A stretch of 64,000 nucleotides of DNA. Source: Ramlibacter sp. GTDB taxonomy: Bacteria > Pseudomonadota > Gammaproteobacteria > Burkholderiales > Burkholderiaceae_C. The notes beneath the pieces were generated by a model. It saw only the letters and a program-made list of their open reading frames with translations. It searched no databases and was not told the origin of the DNA. A program made the translations under genes and the position numbers. The stretch is from the NCBI GenBank assembly GCA_019635435.1, contig JAHBZM010000001.1, forward strand, positions 186,001-250,000, in the 5' to 3' direction. Shown piece by piece: positions 49,443 to 57,205 of the stretch; position 1 is the stretch's first letter; each line of letters begins with the position of its first letter.

Positions 49443-50138
49443 TCAAACGGGTGGCGACTGAATGCCTTCCGCCAGGCGCCAGGCCTTGAGCAGGGCCTGG
49501 CGGCGCCGCGGGTAGCGGCCCTCGAGCACCTGAAGCGTGGCAATCCGGTCGGTCCGGAAATGCCGGAACGCCTCGCGCTGTTCGCACCAGGCCACCACCA
49601 TGCGGACCCGGTCGAAAAAGCCCAGTGCAAACGGCCAGATCACGCGCGAGGTGGTGCGCCCGGCCGCGTCACGGTAGCCGATGCACAGCCTCTGCTCCGC
49701 GCGGATGGCGCCGCGGATGGCGGCCAGCTCCCGGTCGCCGGCCGCCTGGGGGTCGGGCGGGCCGACCAGCAGCGCCGCGGAGTCCAGCTCGTGGCGCAGG
49801 TCCGGCGGCAGCACGGCGGCGATCTTGGCCATGGCGTTGCGCGCCGCCTGCGCCAGCGCGGCATCGGTGCGCCCGGCCACCCAGCGCGAGCCCAGCACCA
49901 GCGCCTCGATCTCCTCGGTGGAAAACATCAGCGGCGGCAGCATGAAACCGGGCCGCAGCACGTAGCCCACACCCGGCTCGCCATCGATGCTCGCGCCCTG
50001 GGCCTGCAGCGAGGCGATGTCGCGGTACAGGGTGCGCAGGCTGGTGCCCAGTTCGCGCGCCAGCACCTGGCCACTCACGGGCACCCGGTAGCGGCGCAAC
50101 ACCTGCATGAGCTGGAGCAGTCGTTCGGCGCGGGACAT
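49443..50138 (-). CDS. YafY-type HTH/WYL-domain regulator
   Basis: 231 residues from MSRAERLLQLMQVLRRYR. HTH at residues ~5-55 (PVSGQVLARELGTSLRTLYRDIASLQAQG), then LPPLMFSTEEIEALVLGSRW and a C-terminal WYL domain (IRAEQRLCIGYRDAAGR; VIWPFALGFFDRVRMVVAW). WYL domains bind ligands, often nucleic-acid or nucleotide type. The matching palindromes at 50168 (31 bp upstream of the start) and 49424 (before the VOC gene) suggest autoregulation and control of the VOC protein. Confidence 0.9.
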   Translation of the reverse strand: MSRAERLLQLMQVLRRYRVPVSGQVLARELGTSLRTLYRDIASLQAQGASIDGEPGVGYVLRPGFMLPPLMFSTEEIEALVLGSRWVAGRTDAALAQAARNAMAKIAAVLPPDLRHELDSAALLVGPPDPQAAGDRELAAIRGAIRAEQRLCIGYRDAAGRTTSRVIWPFALGFFDRVRMVVAWCEQREAFRHFRTDRIATLQVLEGRYPRRRQALLKAWRLAEGIQSPPV

Positions 50139-50167
50139 GGAGGGCAGCTGGCAGGATGAAGGAGTGG

Positions 50168-50184
50168 CTGCCACATTCTGGCAG
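50168..50184. promoter_or_regulatory. Operator candidate CTGCCA-N5-TGGCAG (WYL regulator)
   Basis: CTGCCA CATTC TGGCAG, centred ~38 bp before the regulator start codon. Half-sites identical to 49424-49440; only the spacer differs. Confidence 0.65.
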
Positions 50185-50263
50185 TGCAGACAGCGCCTCG
50201 AGCTCCCACCCCGCATTTACCCTGAGTTCAGTCCCGGGCAATTGAACCTGGGGACGAGATCAT

Positions 50264-50275
50264 TTAATATATTAA
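50264..50275. promoter_or_regulatory. Candidate HpaR operator
   Basis: TTAATATATTAA is a perfect 12-bp palindrome in an AT-rich island 11 bp before the hpaR start. It is a plausible site for a MarR-family autorepressor. A near match lies at 56128-56140. Confidence 0.5.
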
Positions 50276-50286
50276 TTAATCCAGCC

Positions 50287-50718
50287 ATGAGCACACCATT
50301 CGTCCACCGCAATCTCCCGCGCCTGCTGCTGCAGGCGCGCGAATCCGTCATGGCGCACACCCGGCCCGGCCTGCGCGAGCACGGCCTGAGCGACCAGCAG
50401 TGGCGCGTGCTGCGCGTGCTGGGCGAGCACGGCACGGTGGAGACGGGCCGCGTGGCGCGCGAGGCCTTCATCCTCGGGCCCAGCCTCACGGGCGTGCTCA
50501 CCCGCATGGAACGCGACGGGCTGATCCGGCGCGAACGCGACCCGGCCGACCAGCGCCGCACGGTGGTGGAGGCCACGGCCAAGGGCCTGAAGCTGGTGGA
50601 GAAGCTCTCGCACACGATCGAGGCCCACTACGCCTGGATGGAAAAGTCGCTGGGCAAACAGAAGCTCGCCGAGTTGTATGCGCTGCTCGACGCCCTCATT
50701 GAACTGGAGCAACCTTGA
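50287..50718 (+). CDS. hpaR: MarR-family regulator of homoprotocatechuate degradation
   Basis: 143 residues from MSTPFVHRNLPRLLLQARES, the HpaR-specific start. The wHTH spans ~40-100 (LSDQQWRVLRVLGEHGTVET, LTGVLTRMERDGLIRRERDP, DQRRTVVEATAKG). In Escherichia coli W, HpaR represses the hpa meta operon and is released by aromatic substrates. It is first gene of the cluster here and its stop overlaps the next start (TTGA), so it is co-transcribed with its targets. Confidence 0.93.
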   Translation: MSTPFVHRNLPRLLLQARESVMAHTRPGLREHGLSDQQWRVLRVLGEHGTVETGRVAREAFILGPSLTGVLTRMERDGLIRRERDPADQRRTVVEATAKGLKLVEKLSHTIEAHYAWMEKSLGKQKLAELYALLDALIELEQP

Positions 50719-51350
50719 GTTTCATGCCCCAAGGCACGGTGTACGGCACCCTGCTGAACTTCCAGGGCGAGGTGGCCCAGTGGGCGGCACGCATGAGCGA
50801 GGCGCCCTACAAGGCCCCGCCCCGCGCGCCCGTGCTGTACGTGAAGCCCGCCAACACCTGGAGCGCCGATGGCGCGGCCATTGCCGTGCCCGCGCGCGTG
50901 CCCGAGGTGGAGGTGGGCGCCACCGTGGCCATGGTGATGGGAGAGGCCGGCGCCGTGGCGGGCTATGTGCTCATGAACGACCTGTCCGTTCCGCATGCCA
51001 GCTTCTTCCGCCCGCCGGTCAAGTTCAAGTGCCTTGATGGCTTCCTGGGCATTGGGGCCAGCTTGGTGCCGCCGGCCGGGGCCGGCGATCCGGACGGCTT
51101 CTCGCTGCAGGTGCGCATCAACGGCGCGCTGAAGCAGACGGTCGACTTTTCCACGCTGGTGCGCCCGGCCCCGCAGTTGCTGGCCGACGTGGGCGAATTC
51201 ATGACGCTGCGCCCCGGTGACGTGCTGATGCTGGGCTGCGACGCCTTGCCCGGGGGCCGCCGGCCGCTGGCCCGCGCGGGCGATCGCATCGAGATCAGCG
51301 CGCCGGCATTCGGCACGATGACCCACACCCTGACGGCGGAGGCCGCATGA
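50715..51350 (+). CDS. hpaG1: HpaG1: OHED decarboxylase/isomerase N-terminal subunit
   Basis: 211 residues from a TTG that overlaps the hpaR stop and has GGAG 5 bp upstream; an ATG at 50724 is the alternative. FAH-superfamily fold: VLYVKPANTWSADGAAIAV near residue 36, GYVLMNDLSVPHASFF near residue 83 and LRPGDVLMLGCD near the end. With HpaG2 it decarboxylates 5-oxo-pent-3-ene-1,2,5-tricarboxylate and isomerises the product. In E. coli the two halves are fused as HpaG; here they are separate genes with an ATGA overlap. Confidence 0.9.
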   Translation: MSFMPQGTVYGTLLNFQGEVAQWAARMSEAPYKAPPRAPVLYVKPANTWSADGAAIAVPARVPEVEVGATVAMVMGEAGAVAGYVLMNDLSVPHASFFRPPVKFKCLDGFLGIGASLVPPAGAGDPDGFSLQVRINGALKQTVDFSTLVRPAPQLLADVGEFMTLRPGDVLMLGCDALPGGRRPLARAGDRIEISAPAFGTMTHTLTAEAA

Positions 51351-52093
51351 AGCACGCACGCGTGATCCACCAGGGCACGGCGCACAACGCCACCGAGCGC
51401 GACGGGCAGCTGCTGCTGGACAACGGCCAGCTCGTCACCTTCGACGCCGTGACCTGGCTGCCGCCGCTCGCGCCCACGCCGCGCCCGCGCACCATCCTCG
51501 CGCTGGGCCTGAACTATGCCGACCACGCCAGGGAGCTGGAGTTCAAGGCGCCTGAAGAGCCGCTGGTGTTCATCAAGGGGGAAGGCACGCTGACCGGCCA
51601 CCGCCAGTTCACGCGCCGCCCGCCCGATGTGACATTCATGCACTACGAGTGCGAGCTGACCCTGGTGGTCGGCAAGACGGCCCGCCACGTGAAGCGCGAC
51701 GATGCGTATGACTTCATCGGCGGCTACACCGTGGCCAACGACTACGCCATCCGCGACTACCTGGAGAACTGGTACCGGCCCAACCTGCGCGTGAAGAACC
51801 GCGACACCTGCACGCCGCTGGGCCCCTGGCGGGTGGACACGGCCGACGTGCCCAACCCCATGGCGCTGGCCCTGCAGACCACGGTCAATGGCCAGGTCAC
51901 GCAAAGCGGCAACACGCGCGACATGATTTTTGACGCGCCCTTTCTCATGGAGTACTTCAGCAGCTTCATGACGCTGCAGCCCGGCGACCTGATCCTCACC
52001 GGCACGCCCGATGGCGTGGTCGATTGCCGGCCTGGCGACGTGGTCGTGACCACCATCGAAGGCGTGGGCGAACTCATCAACACCATCCAGTAA
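51347..52093 (+). CDS. hpaG2: HpaG2: OHED decarboxylase/isomerase C-terminal subunit
   Basis: 248 residues, FAH family: ALGLNYADHARELEFKAPEEP near residue 52, the metal-binding YECELTLVVGK (residues ~103-113, containing E-x-E), then GGYTVANDYAIRDY and LILTGTPDGV near residue 220. It is the catalytic partner of HpaG1 and carries a full metal site. ATGA overlap with hpaG1; hpaE follows 2 bp later. Confidence 0.93.
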   Translation: MKHARVIHQGTAHNATERDGQLLLDNGQLVTFDAVTWLPPLAPTPRPRTILALGLNYADHARELEFKAPEEPLVFIKGEGTLTGHRQFTRRPPDVTFMHYECELTLVVGKTARHVKRDDAYDFIGGYTVANDYAIRDYLENWYRPNLRVKNRDTCTPLGPWRVDTADVPNPMALALQTTVNGQVTQSGNTRDMIFDAPFLMEYFSSFMTLQPGDLILTGTPDGVVDCRPGDVVVTTIEGVGELINTIQ

Positions 52094-52095
52094 CC

Positions 52096-53556
52096 ATGCA
52101 ACAAGTCAACCACCTCATCAACGGCAAATCCGTCCCGGGCCCGCGCTACTTTGAAACCTTGAACCCGGCCACGCAGGACGTGCTGGCCGAAGTGGCCGAG
52201 GGCGGCGAGGCCGAGGTCCATGCCGCCGTGGCCGCCGCCAGGGACGCCTTCCCCAAATGGGCCGCCACGCCCGCGGCCGAGCGCGCCAGGATCGTCCGCA
52301 AACTGGGTGACCTGATTGCGGCCCATGTGCCCGAGATCGCCCAGACCGAGACCAACGACTGCGGCCAGGTGATTGCACAGACCGGCAAGCAGCTGATCCC
52401 GCGGGCGGCCGACAACTTCCATTACTTCGCCGAGATGTGCACGCGCGTCGATGGCCACACCTACCCCACGCCCACCCACCTGAACTACACGCTGTTCCAC
52501 CCCGTGGGCGTGTGTGCGCTGATCAGCCCGTGGAACGTGCCCTTCATGACCGCCACCTGGAAGGTGGCGCCCTGCCTGGCCTTTGGCAACACGGCCGTGC
52601 TCAAGATGAGCGAGCTGAGCCCGCTCACGGCCGCGCGCCTGGGCGAGCTGGCGCTGGAGGCCGGCATTCCACCCGGCGTGCTGAACCTGGTGCATGGCTA
52701 TGGCAAGGACGCGGGCGAGCCCCTGGTCAAGCACCCTGATGTGCGCGCCATCTCGTTCACCGGCTCCACGGCCACGGGCAACCGCATCGTGCAGCAGGCG
52801 GGGCTGAAGAAGTTCAGCATGGAGCTGGGCGGCAAGAGCCCCTTCGTGATCTTTGACGATGCCGACCTGGACCGCGCGCTCGACGCCGCCGTGTTCATGA
52901 TCTTCAGCAACAACGGCGAGCGCTGCACGGCGGGCAGCCGCATCCTGGTGCAGCAAAGCATTTACGCCGACTTCGCCGCGAAGTTTGCCGCGCGCGCGAA
53001 GAAGATCCGCGTGGGCGACCCGCTCGATGACAAGACCATCGTCGGCCCCATGATCAGCCAGGGCCACCTGGCCAAGGTGCGCAGCTACATTGAACTCGGC
53101 CCCAAGGAGGGCGCGACGATGCTGTGCGGCGGCCTGGGCCAGCCCGACCTGCCGGAGCGCGTCAAAAAGGGCAACTACGTGCTGCCCACCGTATTTGCCG
53201 ATGTGGACAACCGCATGCGCATTGCCCAGGAGGAAATCTTCGGACCCGTGGCCTGCCTGATCCCGTTCAAGGACGAGGCCGACGCGATCCGCCTGGCCAA
53301 CGACATCCAGTACGGCCTGTCCAGCTATGTGTGGACCGAGAACCTGGGCCGCGCCCACCGTGTGGCGGCGGCGGTGGAAGCGGGCATGTGCTTCGTCAAC
53401 AGCCAGAACGTGCGCGATTTGCGCCAGCCGTTTGGCGGCACCAAGGCATCCGGCACGGGGCGTGAGGGCGGCACCTGGAGTTACGAGGTGTTCTGCGAGC
53501 CCAAGAACGTGGCGGTGTCTTTGGGGTCGCATCACATTCCGCATTGGGGGGTTTAG
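52096..53556 (+). CDS. hpaE: 5-carboxymethyl-2-hydroxymuconate-semialdehyde dehydrogenase
   Basis: 486 residues from MQQVNHLINGKSVPG. Aldehyde dehydrogenase family: NAD-site PWNVPFMTATWKVAPCLAFG near residue 153, the general base in SMELGGKSPFVIF near residue 255 and the catalytic Cys in NNGERCTAGSRI near residue 288. It oxidises the ring-cleavage semialdehyde with NAD+ in homoprotocatechuate breakdown. It is separated from hpaD by 345 bp that contain two repeat hairpins. Confidence 0.95.
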   Translation: MQQVNHLINGKSVPGPRYFETLNPATQDVLAEVAEGGEAEVHAAVAAARDAFPKWAATPAAERARIVRKLGDLIAAHVPEIAQTETNDCGQVIAQTGKQLIPRAADNFHYFAEMCTRVDGHTYPTPTHLNYTLFHPVGVCALISPWNVPFMTATWKVAPCLAFGNTAVLKMSELSPLTAARLGELALEAGIPPGVLNLVHGYGKDAGEPLVKHPDVRAISFTGSTATGNRIVQQAGLKKFSMELGGKSPFVIFDDADLDRALDAAVFMIFSNNGERCTAGSRILVQQSIYADFAAKFAARAKKIRVGDPLDDKTIVGPMISQGHLAKVRSYIELGPKEGATMLCGGLGQPDLPERVKKGNYVLPTVFADVDNRMRIAQEEIFGPVACLIPFKDEADAIRLANDIQYGLSSYVWTENLGRAHRVAAAVEAGMCFVNSQNVRDLRQPFGGTKASGTGREGGTWSYEVFCEPKNVAVSLGSHHIPHWGV

Positions 53557-53586
53557 TTTGCTGCTCCCTGTTTCACTCCAGCCTGG

Positions 53587-53702
53587 TCGCGGGAACAGAT
53601 GGCCAGGGCACTCTGCTCCGCTCATGTCCCCCGGATCGGGCTTCGCCCGATCCTCCTCCTTTACTTCGCTGCGCAGAGCGCCCCACCCATCTGTTCCTGC
53701 GA
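53587..53702. repeat. Hairpin element A: 56-nt core between imperfect 30-bp inverted repeats
   Basis: Arms at 53587-53616 and 53673-53702 are complementary with a few mismatches (TCGCGGGAACAGATGG against CCATCTGTTCCTGCGA at the ends). They enclose a 56-nt core, 53617-53672, whose reverse complement starts GCAGCGAAGTAAAG and ends GGACATGAGCGGA. The core has its own small hairpin GGATCGGGC/GCCCGATCC. Confidence 0.75.
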
Positions 53703-53747
53703 GACATGGCCAGCACGCCAATATCAGCACACACGCCATCCGTCGCA

Positions 53748-53857
53748 GCGGGTTGGCGGTGGCGGGTGCCTGCCGCAGCGAAGTAAAGGGGGAGACAACG
53801 GCGCAGCCGTTGGCGGAGGACATGAGCGGAGGCAGGCACCCGCCACCGCCAACCCGC
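53748..53857. repeat. Hairpin element B: 56-nt core between perfect 27-bp inverted repeats
   Basis: Arms at 53748-53774 and 53831-53857 are perfectly complementary (GCGGGTTGGCGG... with ...CCGCCAACCCGC). They enclose a 56-nt core, 53775-53830, starting GCAGCGAAGTAAAG and ending GGACATGAGCGGA: the same ends and length as core A, in opposite orientation. The stem sequence is unrelated to that of A. Confidence 0.8.
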
Positions 53858-53901
53858 GGAGCAAAAGCAAAAGCAGAAGCAAAGGCAACAGGAGCACAAC
53901 C

Positions 53902-54828
53902 ATGGGCAAGCTAGCACTGGCCGCCAAGATCACCCATGTCCCGTCGATGTACCTCAGTGAGCTGGACGGTCCGCGCAAGGGCACGCGGCAGGACGCCATC
54001 GATGGCCACCTGGAAATTGACCGGCGCTGCCGCGCAGCCGGCGTGGACACCATCGTGGTGTTTGACACGCACTGGCTGGTCAACGCCAATTACCACATCA
54101 ACTGCGCGCCGCACTTCAAGGGCCTGTACACCAGCAACGAGCTGCCGCACTTCATCAGCAACATGGGCTTCGAGTTTCCGGGCAACCCGGCCCTGGGCCA
54201 GCTGCTGGCCCGGGTGTGCAACGCCTGGGGCGTGGAAACACTGGCCCATGACGCCACCACGCTCAACCCTGAGTACGGCACCCTGGTGCCCATGCGCTAC
54301 ATGAACACCGACCAGCACTACAAGGTGGTGTCGGTGTCGGCGCTGTGCCAAGCGCATTACCTCAACGACAGCGCACGCCTGGGCTGGGCCATTCGCCGCG
54401 CCATTGAAGACGAGTACGACGGCACCGTGGCCATCCTTGCCAGCGGCTCGCTCTCGCACCGCTTTGCGCAGAACGGCCTGGCGCCTGAATATGGGTTCCG
54501 GATCTGGAGCCCGTTTCTGGAGCACCTGGACCGCGACGTGGTGCGCATGTGGGAGCAGGCCGAATGGAAGGACTTCTGCACCATGCTGCCCGAGTACGCG
54601 TCCAAGGGCCATGGCGAAGGCTTCATGCACGACACGGCCATGCTGCTGGGCGCGCTGGGCTGGTCGGACTATGACGGCAAGGCCGAGGTCGTGACGCCCT
54701 ACTTCGGCGCCTCGGGCACGGGGCAGATCAACGCCATCTTCCCGGTCACGCCGCAGGGCGGCAATGCCATTCCCGCCGCGCAGGCCTCGTCTGCGCAGGG
54801 CTACACCAACGTCAACCAGCGGCTCTGA
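53902..54828 (+). CDS. hpaD: 3,4-dihydroxyphenylacetate 2,3-dioxygenase (class III extradiol)
   Basis: 308 residues from MGKLALAAKITHVPSMYLSE. LigB-type fold; probable Fe(II) ligands are His in AAKITHVPSM, His in VFDTHWLVN and a later Glu, with SGSLSHRFAQ near residue 193 near the acid-base His. It opens the ring of homoprotocatechuate between C2 and C3. The upstream open frame runs into hairpin element B and is not coding. hpaF follows 13 bp later. Confidence 0.95.
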   Translation: MGKLALAAKITHVPSMYLSELDGPRKGTRQDAIDGHLEIDRRCRAAGVDTIVVFDTHWLVNANYHINCAPHFKGLYTSNELPHFISNMGFEFPGNPALGQLLARVCNAWGVETLAHDATTLNPEYGTLVPMRYMNTDQHYKVVSVSALCQAHYLNDSARLGWAIRRAIEDEYDGTVAILASGSLSHRFAQNGLAPEYGFRIWSPFLEHLDRDVVRMWEQAEWKDFCTMLPEYASKGHGEGFMHDTAMLLGALGWSDYDGKAEVVTPYFGASGTGQINAIFPVTPQGGNAIPAAQASSAQGYTNVNQRL

Positions 54829-54841
54829 ACGCGCTGACGCC

Positions 54842-55276
54842 ATGCCGCACCTCGTCATCCTCTACACCCCCAACGTCGATGCCCTCACCGACATGACGGC
54901 GCTGTGCCGTGCGTTGGCCGACACCATGCTCGCGGTGCGCGACGACGAGGGCAAGCAGGTGTTCCCCACGGGCGGCACGCGCGTGCTGGCCTACCCGGCG
55001 GCCCACTACGCGGTGGCCGACGGCGGCGCCGCGGGGCTGGCGGCGGGCCGCGGCGACAACTACGCCTTTGTGTACCTGAACCTGCGGATGGGCGCCGGCC
55101 GCTCCGACGCTACAAAAAAGAGAGCTGGCGATGCCCTGCTGGCAAGGACTACAGCCCATTTCGACCCATTGATGGCGCAAAACCTCATCGGCATCACCGT
55201 GCAGGTGGACGAAAGCCCCGGCCAGGTCTACGACGGCAAGCACAGCAATCTCCACCCCCTGTTCAACAAGAATTGA
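54842..55276 (+). CDS. hpaF: 5-carboxymethyl-2-hydroxymuconate delta-isomerase
   Basis: 144 residues, slightly longer than the usual ~125-130. MPHLVILYTPN starts with the catalytic N-terminal proline after Met removal, as in the tautomerase superfamily. FVYLNLRMGAGRS near residue 75 and the end DGKHSNLHPLF are family-typical. It isomerises CHM in the homoprotocatechuate pathway. Residues ~90-105 (ATKKRAGDALLARTTA) are encoded by repeat copy 6, in frame. Confidence 0.92.
   Translation: MPHLVILYTPNVDALTDMTALCRALADTMLAVRDDEGKQVFPTGGTRVLAYPAAHYAVADGGAAGLAAGRGDNYAFVYLNLRMGAGRSDATKKRAGDALLARTTAHFDPLMAQNLIGITVQVDESPGQVYDGKHSNLHPLFNKN
55109..55157 (+). repeat. ~50-bp repeat, copy 6, inside hpaF
   Basis: GCTACAAAAAAGAGAGCTGG, then CTGCTGGCAAGGACTACAGCCC. 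Same sense as hpaF and in frame; same reading phase as copies 3 and 4. Confidence 0.75.
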
Positions 55277-55278
55277 CC

Positions 55279-56079
55279 ATGCTCAGCCCCGAAATCATCG
55301 CCAGGCTCGCCGCCGAACTGCACCAGAGCGAGAAGTCCCGCATCCAGGTGGAGCACTTCTCGCGGCGCTACCCGACCATGACCATCGAGGACGGCTACGC
55401 GATCTCCCGCGAGTGGATGAAACTCAAGCGCGCCGAGGGGCGCACCGTGCGCGGCCACAAGATCGGCCTGACCTCGCGCGCCATGCAGATCTCCAGCCAG
55501 ATCGATGAGCCTGACTACGGCACGCTGCTCGATGACATGTTCTTCGAGCCCGGCGACATCCCCGCGGCGCGCTTCATCGCGCCGCGCGTGGAAGTGGAAC
55601 TGGCCTTTGTGCTCAAGAGCCGGCTGCAGGGCGCCCACGTGAGCATCGACGACGTGCTGGACGCCACCGAGTACGTCACCCCCGCCATCGAGATCATCGA
55701 CGCGCGCATCGAGCAGTTCGACCGCCACACCAAGGTCATGCGCAAGGTGTTCGACACCATCAGCGACAACGCGGCCAACGCCGGCATCGTGCTGGGCGGC
55801 CGCCAGGTCGCGCCGCGCTCGGTGGACCTGCCCTGGTGCGGCGCCATCCTGCGCCAGAACGGCGTGGTGGAAGAAACCGGCCTGGCCGCCGGCGTGCAGG
55901 GCCACCCCGCCATTGGCGTGGCCTGGCTGGCCATGAAGCTCGCCCCCTGGGGTGAGTGCCTGCAGCCCGGCCAGGTGGTGCTGGCGGGCTCGTTCACGCG
56001 CCCCGTTGCCGCCCAGGCCGGGGACAGCTTCGACGCCGACTACGGCCCGCTGGGCCGGTTCGCATTCCGCTTCACCTGA
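55279..56079 (+). CDS. hpaH: 2-oxo-hept-4-ene-1,7-dioate hydratase
   Basis: 266 residues. Hydratase/decarboxylase fold of the FAH superfamily: GRTVRGHKIGLTSRAMQISS near residue 54, the metal ligands in PRVEVELAFVLK near residue 105 and AIEIIDARI near residue 136. It adds water to OHED-derived 2-oxohept-4-enedioate to give the HpaI substrate. Starts 2 bp after hpaF. Confidence 0.94.
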   Translation: MLSPEIIARLAAELHQSEKSRIQVEHFSRRYPTMTIEDGYAISREWMKLKRAEGRTVRGHKIGLTSRAMQISSQIDEPDYGTLLDDMFFEPGDIPAARFIAPRVEVELAFVLKSRLQGAHVSIDDVLDATEYVTPAIEIIDARIEQFDRHTKVMRKVFDTISDNAANAGIVLGGRQVAPRSVDLPWCGAILRQNGVVEETGLAAGVQGHPAIGVAWLAMKLAPWGECLQPGQVVLAGSFTRPVAAQAGDSFDADYGPLGRFAFRFT

Positions 56080-56127
56080 CCCCCTGAAAGGAGAAAAACA
56101 CCCCCCACCCGTGCCTCGGCCAATTAC

Positions 56128-56140
56128 TTAACATATTCAA
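56128..56140. promoter_or_regulatory. Second AT-rich HpaR-like site
   Basis: TTAACATATTCAA resembles TTAATATATTAA before hpaR (two changes plus one inserted base). It lies ~40 bp before the Bug receptor start, in the only AT-rich patch of this part of the operon. Confidence 0.3.
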
Positions 56141-56177
56141 TATATGCGGGTTGCACACCCGGCAAGGAGACAACACC

Positions 56178-57170
56178 ATGACATCGTTCGTTCTTTTCCT
56201 GCGCATCGCCTTCACCTCGCTGGTCACCCTGACGCTGTGGCTGGCCAGCCCCGCATCGGCCCAGCCCGGTGACTTCCCGAACAAGCCCCTGCGCTGGCTG
56301 GTGGGTTTCCCCGCCGGTGGGGGCACCGACTTTCTCGCCCGCACCGTGGGGCAGCAACTCTCCCGGCAACTGGGCCAGCCCGTGCTGATCGACAACAAGC
56401 CCGGCGCGGCCTCCAGCATTGCCGCCGAGACGGCCGCGCGTTCGCCCGCGGATGGCTACACGCTGCTCACGGGCGACAACGCGGTGCTGGTCTTCAATCC
56501 CGTCCTCTACAAGAAACTGGGCTACGACCCCCAGCGCGACTTTGCCCCGCTGGGCCTGATGGCGCGCTTCCCGCTCATCCTTGCGGTCCATCCCGGCAGC
56601 GGCATCACCTCGGTCCAGCAGTGGATTCAGGAAGTGAAGAAGGCGCCTGGCCAGTTCAGCTACGCCTCGCCCGGCATCGGCACGCCGCACCACCTGGCCA
56701 TGGAACTGATCAAGCAGCGCCTGGGACTGTTCATCGTGCATGTGCCCTACCGCGGCGCGGCGCCCGCCGTGCAGGACGTGGCGGGCGGACAGGTGCCGAT
56801 GATGATTGTTGAAAGCGCCGGCGGCCTGCCCATGATCAAGGCCGGCAAGCTAAGGCCGCTGGCCGTGGTGTCCGCCCGCAGAATGCCCGTGCTGCCTGAT
56901 GTGCCCACCTTCGCGGAGCTGGGCTACAAGGACCTGGAGGTCTATGCCTGGCAGGGCGTGGTCGTGCCGAAGGCCACACCCAGGGCGATCGTGGACCGGC
57001 TGTCAACGGAGTTGCAGAAGGCCGTGTCAACGCCCGAGGTGCGCCGCAAGCTGGTGGAGTTTGGCATGGAGGTCAACCCCAGCGACGCCACCCTCATGAC
57101 CACCTACATGGCCCTGGAATCCGCCCTGTGGCATCCGCTGATAAGACAAAAGGGTATCAGCGCGGACTGA
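56178..57170 (+). CDS. Bug/TctC-family tripartite transporter receptor
   Basis: 330 residues from MTSFVLFLRIAFTSLVTL. A signal peptide ends ASPASA-Q near residue 30. The family start FPNKPLRWLVGFPAGGGTDFLAR, then GKLRPLAVVSARRMPVLPDVPTFAELGYKDLEVYAW, are standard Bug motifs (positions ~35 and ~225). Periplasmic binding protein for carboxylated or aromatic ligands; no TctAB membrane genes are nearby, as is common for orphan Bug proteins. Its place between hpaH and hpaI suggests a ligand of this pathway, such as a hydroxyphenylacetate, but that is inference. Confidence 0.93.
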   Translation: MTSFVLFLRIAFTSLVTLTLWLASPASAQPGDFPNKPLRWLVGFPAGGGTDFLARTVGQQLSRQLGQPVLIDNKPGAASSIAAETAARSPADGYTLLTGDNAVLVFNPVLYKKLGYDPQRDFAPLGLMARFPLILAVHPGSGITSVQQWIQEVKKAPGQFSYASPGIGTPHHLAMELIKQRLGLFIVHVPYRGAAPAVQDVAGGQVPMMIVESAGGLPMIKAGKLRPLAVVSARRMPVLPDVPTFAELGYKDLEVYAWQGVVVPKATPRAIVDRLSTELQKAVSTPEVRRKLVEFGMEVNPSDATLMTTYMALESALWHPLIRQKGISAD

Positions 57171-57205
57171 CGCAGAATGTGCGTGATCCATCCAGAATTT
57201 TCCCC

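Noticed and set aside
53599..53901. N-terminal extension of hpaD through the hairpin elements
   Set aside because: The sequence is that of inverted-repeat elements, not protein; HpaD starts at MGKLALAAKITH with GGAG upstream.
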